Assembly: GCA_028714695.1 (NCBI GenBank)
Contig: JAQTLX010000014.1
Location: 33,756-97,755, forward strand
Direction: 5' to 3'
Source of the DNA: Ignavibacteria bacterium
Lineage (GTDB): Bacteria; Bacteroidota; Ignavibacteria; Tepidaquicellales; Tepidaquicellaceae
Length of the DNA stretch: 64,000 nt
Of this stretch, positions 36,201 to 43,334 are shown in pieces (within the stretch, counting starts at the first letter, position 1; each line of letters opens with the position of its first letter). The position numbers were made by a program, and so were the translations under genes. The notes below the pieces were generated by a model. The model made no database searches and was not told the origin of the DNA. It was given only the letters and a program-made list of their open reading frames with translations.

Positions 36201-36928
36201 CTTTTAATTTCGTCGATAAGTTTATCGTATTCGTATGAATAGAATACGATTTCAAGCATACGGAGGTCATTAAATACTATTTTTGCTTCTTCGTTTTTCT
36301 TTGCCTGTCTTTCGAGGGCGTTAACGTTTCTTTGTTTTTCCCTTATAATATCGTTGACACGAGTAAGAGTTTCTTTTACGCTTTCGAGTTTTTTAAAAGT
36401 AAGGTCGCGGTTTTGTTTGTAGGAAATTATACCCGCCGCTTCTTCGAACATTTTTCTTCTTTCGTTTTTAACATGCGAAAGAATAGTTTCAATCATCTTA
36501 AGTTCGATAACGGAATACGCATCGGAGCCTATGCCGGTATCTACGAATAAATTCTTAATATCTTTTAATCTGACTTTAGTGCCGTTGAGATAGTACTCGG
36601 TTTCTCCGCTTCTGAAAAATCTTCTTGCAATCTGTACTTCGGAATATTCGGTAGGCAGTATATTTCTGTTATTCTGAATAGTAAGGGCAACCTCGGCAAC
36701 GCTGAGCGGTTTTCTTTTGCTTGTGCCGCTGAATACGACATCTTCGCGTCTTTCGCTTCGAAGCGCTTTATCGCCCTGTTCTCCAAGCACCCACCTGAGG
36801 GCATCGACTATATTTGATTTACCGGAACCGTTCGGTCCAACAATAGCGGACACTCCGCTGCTGAAATCGATTGTAGTCTTTTCAGGAAAAGATTTGAAAC
36901 CGAATATTTCCAATTTAGATAGATACAA
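33296..36928 (-). CDS. smc: Chromosome segregation protein SMC
   Basis: 1210 residues. Seen: the N-terminal ATPase half with LEIFGFKSFPEKTTIDFSSG and Walker A GPNGSGKSN (31-39), a coiled coil from about 170 to 500, the hinge (about 500-680, with YAEGIKYLKKEKKLDYVNTV and GDIITQSVVRAGGKT), a second coiled coil, and the C-terminal signature ELLSGGEKTLTAIALLFAIY plus Walker B FCVLDEVDAPLDVAN. It forms the arms of the condensin-like complex that organises the chromosome. Seven bases separate it from the upstream GH2-like gene. Complete and ordinary in length. Confidence 0.97.
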   Translation of the reverse strand: MYLSKLEIFGFKSFPEKTTIDFSSGVSAIVGPNGSGKSNIVDALRWVLGEQGDKALRSERREDVVFSGTSKRKPLSVAEVALTIQNNRNILPTEYSEVQIARRFFRSGETEYYLNGTKVRLKDIKNLFVDTGIGSDAYSVIELKMIETILSHVKNERRKMFEEAAGIISYKQNRDLTFKKLESVKETLTRVNDIIREKQRNVNALERQAKKNEEAKIVFNDLRMLEIVFYSYEYDKLIDEIKSIKEHEHENISLKQTLETEISEGNEKYDLMQEEIKVFEDISQTYTYEFEDVRETINSLEKDNLVKVEKSGSYKRNIERLTEENDGLEESISKNASKIEELSQKVNVINRTLEMSEISLTEKKANVDKTINLINEKKTEISELGIKLKASTKQLAEKRSEYDISKITLEKNLERMKRISESSEEGLKEISQLENDKYEYELLADKLNDELKKAESRFKELSDTKTELENNISDLAKSITENTILSQNKKSKISYLRNLIDSFEDYAEGIKYLKKEKKLDYVNTVIDSVDVEDKFKIAVETAFGEVSNYLILDDARYLDKLIADLNSSEKGKVTFILNDKLYSDTSLPVFFDFDFYNPGFLKTKGVYGFADRIVKCKNKNYELLIRYLLDEYIIVEDADTAFKLSRDNYYKFITLDGDIITQSVVRAGGKTKEENLKIGRENQITKLESEDAELENILSGQNSKLQEIENELKNLELDAVKDELDRIAKDSGENNNKIALVEFKLKDLNNRVSENDELYNKIKSDNVSLNTLINELIEQLNRLENEQSNFEKELGFLSEEFTEIDIKHTENQTDYNTFLIEYNRLKNELKNEENNLSRVRNNKEYQENQLTKNRRTIEDETLKVTEFEDVITSNNKSTEELKIKRGLIKKKLDENDSKLNEKKSEKEVIELDQRNKRREFDRVSKLLIDSQIKIKEYEIKSEQYTELLLKKYEIKVHEIPDDIKEELNKVRRDYTGDDGTFDEYTSRKDIDNLSEKLKKLGGGYQQIIWDDYQTEKDELERMSTQRDDLLESERDIKKTIERINNEAKERFLQTFEEIRQNFIRIFKELFQEGDECNLKLIHDEDEDGKLNDDPLEAKIEITAKPRGKRPTSIELLSGGEKTLTAIALLFAIYLVKPSPFCVLDEVDAPLDVANLARFNRMIRKFSEKTQFILITHNERTMETVDTLYGVTMQEPGVTTIVETRFKESQT

Positions 36929-36935
36929 ATAATTT

Positions 36936-39497
36936 TCAGTTAAAGGTTCTGATTAAATACAAAAAGTCCAATGCCGAACTATAGATAACAAAGTAAAAAT
37001 ATGATAAACCTCCTAATACGAGAATCACAAGAGTTCCATAGAAATAAGTTTTGAACGCATTATACTCGTATATATAACGGATGCCGTTTATAATCTTAAA
37101 CAGACAATAAGTTAGCAATAATAAGAAAAAATAAAATGATAAATTGAGCAGCATACCGTAACTCAGTGTTTTGCTGAAAATAATACCGAAAGCAAGAAAA
37201 ACGAGCATTGAAACATTTGACCAAGAGATTACGGTGAAAACAGAACGGAATTTCGTGCTTCGTTTCGAAAAAGCGGAAAAGACATAAACAAGAGAAGTAA
37301 TAACAGCGATATAAACGCTGAATAATAATATAACAAACAATAAGAGGTACGCGGGTTTATTAATTACATCGACAAGGAACATTTTCACGTAGCCGTCGCC
37401 GCTAATTTTCGAAAGCAGAATATCGAAATTATAATCCGCCCGAAGATAAAACAAAATAGAACTGAAATACAGACTTAATGAAAGCGATATAAACAGAAGA
37501 ACAATGAAATTCTGATAATTTGAAACAGGGGATTGTTCTTTTATCTGATGCAGGAAATTCTTAGGCGCTATAAGGCTTTTAAGAATGTTTTCTTTAAAAT
37601 AGGAAATTTTTCCGAGAGCAAGAACAAAGAGCAGAAGAAAGGCAAGTCCGGTTATCAGGAAAATATACGTCTGTTGTTTTTCCGCTTCTTCGGTGCCTTC
37701 GGGTATTTTCTGGAAACCCTGATTATTGAGAAGTTTCTTGAAAATACCGGCAGTGTATTTCGGTTCGCGGTTAAAATCGAAGAGGCCGTTAGTCTGCATA
37801 TAATAATTATCGCTGTTGTAATGAATAAGCAGCGGGCATTCGGAATTATAGTCAGCGAATGAATTCACGAAAATTCCCGGAAAGCGGTTCAATGATTTAA
37901 AAGATTCAGTAAGCAGTTTCGCCTGATATTCAACGCTCTGGTTATCGCCGAATCCGTTTCTGTTGTTATTGTTTACAGCAACGCCGATTCCAGATATAAA
38001 AATGAATTTATTCCTTTCGGTCTTTTCCGTTCTGTTTTTTATGGTTTCGAGATCTTCGTTAGAAAGGTTTAAACCTTTAATGTCGGCAATATTTTCAACA
38101 AGGTCATTTGAAATATTTCGAGTTGTATAATAAATTTTTCTGTTATCGAGTGCGTTAACAGCGTCTTTTATCTGGCGGGCATATGTTTCCGCCTGTTTGC
38201 AGGTCACGTCAAAGTCATTGCCTATGCCCCAGAACAATACGGAAGGAGAATGCTTGTCTCTTCGTACTATATTCTCAGCATATTCCACAGCGGACTTTCT
38301 GTACTTATCGGATTTCAAAAGTGATTCCGGAACTTCATTAAACGGAATTTCTTCGAGGAGGAACAGTCCGATGCGCTGGCAAATTTTAACGACGAACGGG
38401 TGCGCGGATTTACCCGGGATTCTGATGCAATTGAATCCATAGTCTTTAATTTTCATCAGGTCTTTTTCGACGGCTGAGAATTCGAGAGCGTCGGCATATT
38501 TCGGAAGGTCTTCGTAATAATTAATTCCGTTAAGTTTTATTTTTCTGCTGTTAATCGAAATATCGCTACCGGAAATTTTCATATTCACAAATCCCGTTTC
38601 GGAATACAATTCATCGATTATTTTATCCTGACCGGTTATTATTGTTTTTATGATGTACAGTTCGGGTTTCTCGGGGGACCACGATTCGGGATTTCTTATG
38701 ACAAGTTCATTTGTAAAACTATACGTTTGATAGTTGCCTGCTTCGAATCTAACTGAAGGACTTTCGGCGATTTTTTCGAGGCTGCTTTTCTTAAGTACTT
38801 CAGTTTTAAGGTAGAATGATTTCGCAGAACTAGTAATCGAATCTATTAAGTTTGTATTGATATGAACTGTATTCGTAAATTTCAAGAAATTATCGTTTTC
38901 AAACGTATAATCGGAAAGAAAATCATTGATATATAATTTTGGAACTGCAAGCATATATATGTTCGCAGTTATACCGGTATAATTTTTCGAATAATTATTC
39001 TGCAAAGCGAGGGGCAGAGTTCTTGAGTTATCCGGTTTATTTGTAACGAGAATACTTATAGTATTATTTTTCTGTACAATATTTTCCTGAATTTCCGTTA
39101 GAATCAGTTTAAGTCCGCCGGAATTTCTGGAGATAATAATATTATTAAGTTTTACTTCGGAGTCGAAATTGATACCTTCGGCGACGAAAAGGAAAGTAAA
39201 ATTATTAAGCAGTGAATCGGGTATTGAGAAATTCCTGTTTAAAAGAAAAGAGCCTTCATAATCAGTTGCAAAAGGAACATACAGGTTAATGTTGTTAGAA
39301 TTATCAAATACAGCCTGCCAGTCACCGTTTAAATCGATTTTATTTCTAGTTGCAGATTCGTAAAGAGTTTCTCGATTTCTGTTATCCTCAGTAGGTTTGC
39401 GTTCAAAAATACTAATCTGAGAAACGGCATAATTTTGCCAAATAAAAACTATAAGAAATACGATGTTAGTTCTGATTATATTATTGATGGATGACAA
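36936..39497 (-). CDS. Glycoside hydrolase family 2-like membrane protein, catalytic residues missing
   Basis: 853 residues. Order: signal peptide or anchor (1-27), jelly-roll domain with NKIDLNGDWQAVFDN, Ig-like domain, TIM-barrel domain with DYGFNCIRIPGKSAHPF, and from about 640 a C-terminal part with six or so membrane segments. Aligning to GH2 enzymes by eye, the acid/base segment reads SVLFWGIGNDFD, so the expected Glu is Asp428. The nucleophile segment FIFISGIGVAV has Gly503 where GH2 has Glu (ITEYG). The following EYQAKLLTESF and NSFADY keep family spacing. So the barrel is probably inactive and may bind carbohydrate outside the membrane. It is likely transcribed with smc. Confidence 0.78.
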   Translation of the reverse strand: MSSINNIIRTNIVFLIVFIWQNYAVSQISIFERKPTEDNRNRETLYESATRNKIDLNGDWQAVFDNSNNINLYVPFATDYEGSFLLNRNFSIPDSLLNNFTFLFVAEGINFDSEVKLNNIIISRNSGGLKLILTEIQENIVQKNNTISILVTNKPDNSRTLPLALQNNYSKNYTGITANIYMLAVPKLYINDFLSDYTFENDNFLKFTNTVHINTNLIDSITSSAKSFYLKTEVLKKSSLEKIAESPSVRFEAGNYQTYSFTNELVIRNPESWSPEKPELYIIKTIITGQDKIIDELYSETGFVNMKISGSDISINSRKIKLNGINYYEDLPKYADALEFSAVEKDLMKIKDYGFNCIRIPGKSAHPFVVKICQRIGLFLLEEIPFNEVPESLLKSDKYRKSAVEYAENIVRRDKHSPSVLFWGIGNDFDVTCKQAETYARQIKDAVNALDNRKIYYTTRNISNDLVENIADIKGLNLSNEDLETIKNRTEKTERNKFIFISGIGVAVNNNNRNGFGDNQSVEYQAKLLTESFKSLNRFPGIFVNSFADYNSECPLLIHYNSDNYYMQTNGLFDFNREPKYTAGIFKKLLNNQGFQKIPEGTEEAEKQQTYIFLITGLAFLLLFVLALGKISYFKENILKSLIAPKNFLHQIKEQSPVSNYQNFIVLLFISLSLSLYFSSILFYLRADYNFDILLSKISGDGYVKMFLVDVINKPAYLLLFVILLFSVYIAVITSLVYVFSAFSKRSTKFRSVFTVISWSNVSMLVFLAFGIIFSKTLSYGMLLNLSFYFFLLLLTYCLFKIINGIRYIYEYNAFKTYFYGTLVILVLGGLSYFYFVIYSSALDFLYLIRTFN

Positions 39498-39718
39498 TAG
39501 CCCCTTTTATTTAAAAAATGCAATTTAGTTAATATTAAGGTAATTGAAAATGATAAAAGAGATAGAGCAATAAACCAAAATACGAAAAATCGAAAGGGCT
39601 TTCATGAAATAGAAAACAAAATTCATATCTTAATATATTAAATAAAATCTTTATACGCGGGAATAATTCGGAATTATGAAAATTGTTGATGAAATTATGA
39701 GATTTTGAATACATAAGT

Positions 39719-39734
39719 GGAAACGATAGTTTCC
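39719..39734. promoter_or_regulatory. Perfect inverted repeat, possible activator site
   Basis: GGAAAC-GATA-GTTTCC, a perfect 6-bp palindrome. It lies about 100 bases upstream of the sigma-54-like element at 39816, which is a usual distance for an enhancer-binding protein. It could instead belong to the divergent GH2-like gene, whose start is at 39497. The rest of 39498-39718 is AT-rich and shows nothing recognised. Confidence 0.35.
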
Positions 39735-39815
39735 TTTTCGTTGGTAACGTTTGTTTCTTTTTCATTAATATTTAAGAAAAAACCTTGCTTTTGAGCAATA
39801 TTTGGGCAAATACGT

Positions 39816-39831
39816 CGGCACGCAAATTGCA
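39816..39831 (+). promoter_or_regulatory. Candidate sigma-54 (-24/-12) promoter
   Basis: CGGCACGCAAATTGCA matches the TGGCACG-N4-TTGCW consensus except for the first base. The invariant GG (39817-39818) and GC (39829-39830) are 10 bases apart as required. Transcription would begin near 39842, just before a long hairpin, and run into the zinc-ribbon gene at 39964. Whether the organism has RpoN cannot be seen in this window. Confidence 0.5.
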
Positions 39832-39844
39832 CTAACTAATTTAC

Positions 39845-39920
39845 GGTTTTGTTAACCCTCCCTAATTGCCCCCTTGCACGACCCAATCTGTACAGGGGGG
39901 AAATAAGGGAGGTCAAAACC
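39845..39920. repeat. Long imperfect hairpin in the leader of the zinc-ribbon gene
   Basis: Left arm GGTTTTG (39845-39851), CCCTCCCT (39856-39863), CCCCC (39869-39873); right arm GGGGGG (39895-39900), AGGGAGG (39906-39912), CAAAACC (39914-39920). Arms of about 28-32 bases pair almost throughout, around a 16-20 base loop. There is no U-tract after it, so it is not a simple terminator. C/G-rich arms of this style also occur as dispersed intergenic palindromes, so it may be a mobile repeat rather than a leader structure. Confidence 0.7.
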
Positions 39921-39963
39921 AGAGGAGAAATGATTTACACCGCGGTAATACATCTCTTATCTT

Positions 39964-40191
39964 ATGGACACATTAAAAAAACACATTAAACGAAATCGTC
40001 AGGTTATAAAAGAGATATACAAGTTATGCCCACATTGCGGAAATTTTGAGATTTATACAGAGAGAAATAATTTTTGTGTAATATGCGGGCATGAATATAT
40101 ATCCGAGTGTCCATCATGTTCCGAGCCGATAATATACCCCGTTAATCTATATTGTCCTGTTTGCGGCAAGCAATTATATAATCGCGAATAG
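39964..40191 (+). CDS. Small double zinc-ribbon protein
   Basis: 75 residues with four C-x2-C pairs: CPHC (22-25), CVIC (38-41), CPSC (50-53) and CPVC (64-67). This is two consecutive zinc-ribbon knuckle pairs, as in small Zn-ribbon proteins of unknown role. The N-terminal 20 residues are basic (LKKHIKRNRQVIKEIYK), compatible with binding nucleic acid or a ribosome. ATG start; the preceding GAGGAGAAATG is a separate strong-looking site that opens no long frame. I infer regulation by the sigma-54-like element upstream. Function unknown. Confidence 0.75.
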   Translation: MDTLKKHIKRNRQVIKEIYKLCPHCGNFEIYTERNNFCVICGHEYISECPSCSEPIIYPVNLYCPVCGKQLYNRE

Positions 40192-40253
40192 CATACACAT
40201 CAATTATTCACTTTATTTTAATTTTCCGTATTATTTTATTGTTTAAAAATTTT

Positions 40254-40850
40254 ATGATTATATGCGGAATTGATGAAGCCGGACGCGGACCTTTGGCGGG
40301 TCCTGTGGTAATAGCGGCGGTAATTATGAAACCGGGTTCGGCTATAGAGGGAGTAAAAGATTCAAAAAAACTTTCGCAAAAATCCCGAGAGAGTTTATTC
40401 CCGCTGATACTTGCCGATTCATTATTTCGCCATGTTGAAGTCCTTGATAATATCACAATTGACGAATCGAATATTTTGAAAGCCGTAATGAAGGGCATGG
40501 AAAATTGCATTAATGCTGTCGAATACGAAGGGGTTAAATTCATGATTGACGGAAATTATTTCAAACTGGACGGAGGAAGGGAGAAAGAAATTAATTACGA
40601 AACGATTATAAAAGGGGACGATAAGATTTACGAAATATCATGCGCATCGATTATTGCAAAAGTAACGAGGGACAGGATTATGGAGGAATATGATAATGAA
40701 TTTCCGCAATACGGATTTAAAAGCAACAAGGGATACGGTACGAAGAAGCACATAGAAGCGATTCAGGAGCACGGAACGTGTCCGATACACAGAAAAACAT
40801 TTCTCAAAAATATATTAATAAGAATTCCGTTATTCAAAGATGAAGACTGA
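40254..40850 (+). CDS. rnhB: Ribonuclease HII
   Basis: About 198 residues starting at the ATG at 40254; a TTG 15 bases earlier is possible. Degrades RNA in RNA-DNA hybrids, and excises single ribonucleotides. Seen: GIDEAGRGPLAGPVV with catalytic Asp7 and Glu8, DSKKLSQKSRESL, MIDGNYFKL with Asp99, and the fourth-site region ISCASIIAKVTRDRIM followed by YGFKSNKGYGTKKHIEAI. Complete. It overlaps yraN by 11 bases; the rnhB-yraN pair is a common arrangement. Confidence 0.96.
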   Translation: MIICGIDEAGRGPLAGPVVIAAVIMKPGSAIEGVKDSKKLSQKSRESLFPLILADSLFRHVEVLDNITIDESNILKAVMKGMENCINAVEYEGVKFMIDGNYFKLDGGREKEINYETIIKGDDKIYEISCASIIAKVTRDRIMEEYDNEFPQYGFKSNKGYGTKKHIEAIQEHGTCPIHRKTFLKNILIRIPLFKDED

Positions 40851-41205
40851 AAAGAGAGAATTCGGGGATTACGGGGAGAAGGTTGCAAGAGACTATTTCA
40901 TTAAAAAAGGCTACAGGTTTCTGGCGAGCAATTTTTCTTTCAAGAATTACGAAATTGATCTGGTGTTCGAAGACGAGAAGACGAAGACAGTAATATTTAT
41001 TGAGGTAAAGACCAGAGCCACGGACAAAAATCTTCTTCCGGAGGACTCAATAACGGCAGCGAAGCAGAGGAAAGTGAGAAAGGGCGCATATTTCTTTATA
41101 AAGTTGAACAGGGAATTCAGGGATTACGATATCAGGTTTGACAGTTTTTCGGTTGTAAAGAACGAAAACGAGTTCAGGACAAATCACATCGAATACGCAT
41201 TTTGA
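40840..41205 (+). CDS. YraN/UPF0102 family endonuclease-like protein
   Basis: 121 residues. Seen: FGDYGEKVARDYFIKKGYRF then NYEIDLVFEDEKTKTVIFIE and VKTRATDKN. The G-x-x-GE, E-I-D and E-V-K residues make the PD-(D/E)XK-type nuclease core typical of this family. Its biological role is not well defined. Four bases separate its stop from the convergent hemW stop. Confidence 0.93.
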   Translation: MKTEKREFGDYGEKVARDYFIKKGYRFLASNFSFKNYEIDLVFEDEKTKTVIFIEVKTRATDKNLLPEDSITAAKQRKVRKGAYFFIKLNREFRDYDIRFDSFSVVKNENEFRTNHIEYAF

Positions 41206-41209
41206 TATT

Positions 41210-42340
41210 TTAATTCACGAAATCAAGCAAGATGGTATCAGCGAGAGCGAAGCCTTTGTCAGTAAGTCCGAACCTGCCGTTTTCAATTTTCGCGTATCCG
41301 TTTTTTATATTTGCTGCAACAGCGTTTTCGAAAACCTCCTCGAAATTTTTTCCGAACAGGCGGGAGTAATCTTCAAAGCAAACGCCCTTGCTTCTCATAA
41401 CGGATATGAAATAATCGTTTTCCATTTTTACCGCGTCGGGGATTTCCGAGAATTCAACGGGAAGGAGATTCTTTTCGAGCATTTCGGAATATTTCGTAAC
41501 CGATTTCACGTTGTTCCATCTTTTTTTATTGCAGAAAGAATGTGCAGAAGGTCCGAAGCCTATATAATCTTTGAACTCCCAGTATTTCAAATTGTGTTTA
41601 GATTCAAAACCGGGTTTAGCGTAATTCGAAACTTCGTAATGCATGTAACCTTTCGATGCAAGATAATTATTTACGAGAAAATAAAGTTCGGATTCTTTAG
41701 CGTCAGTGTTTTTATTGATTTTCTTTTTCGAATATGCTTTATGCAGCAAAGTGCCTTCTTCGAAGATAAGAGTATATGCAGAGACGTGCGGAATGTCGAG
41801 TTCAATAATTTTATCGAGATTATACATTAAGGATTTTTCGGTTTGGGCGGGTATTGAATAAATCAGATCGACGCTGACGTTATCAAAAATATTCTTAGCG
41901 TTCCTGACGGCTTTTACGGAATCTTCTTCCGTATGTTCGCGTGTAAGGAAATACAGTTCGTTGTTTATGAATGATTGTGTTCCGATGCTGATTCTGTTAA
42001 TTCCACAGTTTCTGAAATACTCAAGTTTTTCGGTGTCTTTAGAAATATCTTCCGGGTTGCATTCAATAGTAATTTCCGATTCTCCGGATAAATTAAAATA
42101 ATTTTTTAGAGCGGAGAAAACCGCCGAAAGTTGTTGTTTATTCAGAATGCTTGGGGTACCGCCTCCGAGGAAGACGGAATCAATATCTTTGTTTTCGAGC
42201 GATTTTGATACCAGTTCGAACTCTTTGACGAGTGATTTTATGAAGATATCCGTTAGTTTTGTATTAGTTGTAAGATAGAAGTCGCAATAAGTGCATCTTC
42301 TATGGCAAAACGGCACGTGTATGTATATACCTGAACTCAA
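41210..42340 (-). CDS. hemW: HemW-like radical SAM protein (coproporphyrinogen III oxidase family)
   Basis: About 376 residues from a TTG at 42340, giving M-SSGIYIHVPFC. An ATG at 42448 is in frame but would overlap the divergent gene at 42418 and adds 36 residues with no family resemblance. Seen: radical SAM cysteines C-x3-C-x2-C in FCHRRCTYCDFY (Cys12, 16, 19), FLGGGTPSIL, ECNPEDI, GINRISIGTQSFI, and NLKYWEFKDYIGFGPSAHSF. HemW inserts or handles haem in respiratory enzymes; true HemN has an extra N-terminal region that is absent here. Confidence 0.88.
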   Translation of the reverse strand: MSSGIYIHVPFCHRRCTYCDFYLTTNTKLTDIFIKSLVKEFELVSKSLENKDIDSVFLGGGTPSILNKQQLSAVFSALKNYFNLSGESEITIECNPEDISKDTEKLEYFRNCGINRISIGTQSFINNELYFLTREHTEEDSVKAVRNAKNIFDNVSVDLIYSIPAQTEKSLMYNLDKIIELDIPHVSAYTLIFEEGTLLHKAYSKKKINKNTDAKESELYFLVNNYLASKGYMHYEVSNYAKPGFESKHNLKYWEFKDYIGFGPSAHSFCNKKRWNNVKSVTKYSEMLEKNLLPVEFSEIPDAVKMENDYFISVMRSKGVCFEDYSRLFGKNFEEVFENAVAANIKNGYAKIENGRFGLTDKGFALADTILLDFVN

Positions 42341-42417
42341 TTTAATAATTATAATGTTTACTTTTTTGGAAAAATTGGATAAATTATTTCTTAAATAAAA
42401 GAACAATAAAACAGCAT

Positions 42418-43293
42418 ATGAAAAATTTCCTCTACCCGTTGATAACATTTCTTCTGATATTTCCGGGGATAAGTCTTTTTGCGCAAACTGAAGACAGCAC
42501 GGAAGTAATCAATGATAGTCTTGCTATAGTAATACCTGTTGTAAAAGATACATTATCAGTTACCGATTCTTTAAAAAAGGCATTTCTAAATGACCCGGCG
42601 AGACTGAAGATAATTGAAGTAATAAAAAGTGTGAATGAAAAGTCGTCGTCAGTTGATTTGCTGCATTCTGAGAATGCGGTTAAAATAAAGGCATCATCGA
42701 TTGACCAGTCTGGCGATATGGAAATAAAAGTTAAGCGCAAAGACGATATATGGTTCAGGGTCTCCGGGAATTTCGCGATGATAAGCAAGGATGCATTCAT
42801 CGCTCATTTCAACAGGAAGAATTTTATTTATTTCGACAATCTGAACGACAAAGTGATAGAGGGACCAACGACTGATGACAATATAGGATACATATCAAGA
42901 ATAAAATGTTCCTTTGACGACCTCATGAACGTAATGTCGGGAACATGCTCTATAGTTTACAAAGATGCGGACACGCTTGTGATGGATACGGAAAAGACCA
43001 ATTATGTAATTACAGTAAGAAACGGGAAAAAATTCGTAAAGTACTGGGTTGACGCGGCGGGTTCGTACGTAATTAAATACGCATACTTCAATACAAAACT
43101 GAAACAAAATCTTTCCATTACATACGGAAATTTTGTAAAAGCCGGAACCGGTATGTACGCACGGAAAGTTGAGATAAACAAACCGTTGACGTCGGAATTC
43201 CTGAGGATATTAAACGAGACATACACGCTGAACAATCCGGGAATGAGTTTTCAGGTTGATTATCCGTCGGATGTCCGCAGGGTAAAGTGGTAA
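42418..43293 (+). CDS. Secreted DUF4292-like protein (LolA/LolB-like fold)
   Basis: 291 residues. Signal peptide MKNFLYPLITFLLIFPGISL then FAQ; no lipobox Cys. After an acidic linker (25-60) comes a region like the DUF4292/LolB group: AVKIKASSIDQSGDMEIKVK, DIWFRVSGNFAMISKDAF, and IKCSFDDLMNVMSGTC. The family carries outer-membrane lipoprotein-handling folds in Bacteroidota. The protein probably sits in the periplasm or on the inner face of the outer membrane. It starts 77 bases from the divergent hemW and lies upstream of priA, with no obvious functional link to either. Confidence 0.68.
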   Translation: MKNFLYPLITFLLIFPGISLFAQTEDSTEVINDSLAIVIPVVKDTLSVTDSLKKAFLNDPARLKIIEVIKSVNEKSSSVDLLHSENAVKIKASSIDQSGDMEIKVKRKDDIWFRVSGNFAMISKDAFIAHFNRKNFIYFDNLNDKVIEGPTTDDNIGYISRIKCSFDDLMNVMSGTCSIVYKDADTLVMDTEKTNYVITVRNGKKFVKYWVDAAGSYVIKYAYFNTKLKQNLSITYGNFVKAGTGMYARKVEINKPLTSEFLRILNETYTLNNPGMSFQVDYPSDVRRVKW

Positions 43294-43334
43294 TGATAAG
43301 ATATTCATAGGCGATTTCGGGATAACGAAAATTA

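Noticed and set aside
32589..36550. Long + strand frames such as 32589-33149, 33683-34153, 34382-34822 and 35454-36238
   Set aside because: They are antisense shadows of the HAD phosphatase and smc, with Phe/Ser-rich sequence that mirrors Glu/Lys-rich coiled coil.
39535..39765. 76-residue frame on the - strand between the GH2-like and zinc-ribbon genes
   Set aside because: It is aromatic-rich and shows no family resemblance. It overlaps the candidate regulatory palindrome, so it is taken as non-coding.
39845..39920. Rho-independent terminator
   Set aside because: The stem is long and GC-rich, but no T-run follows on either strand.
42341..42448. Longer start (ATG 42448) for hemW
   Set aside because: It overlaps the divergent gene at 42418, and HemW proteins begin at the IYIHVPFC region.
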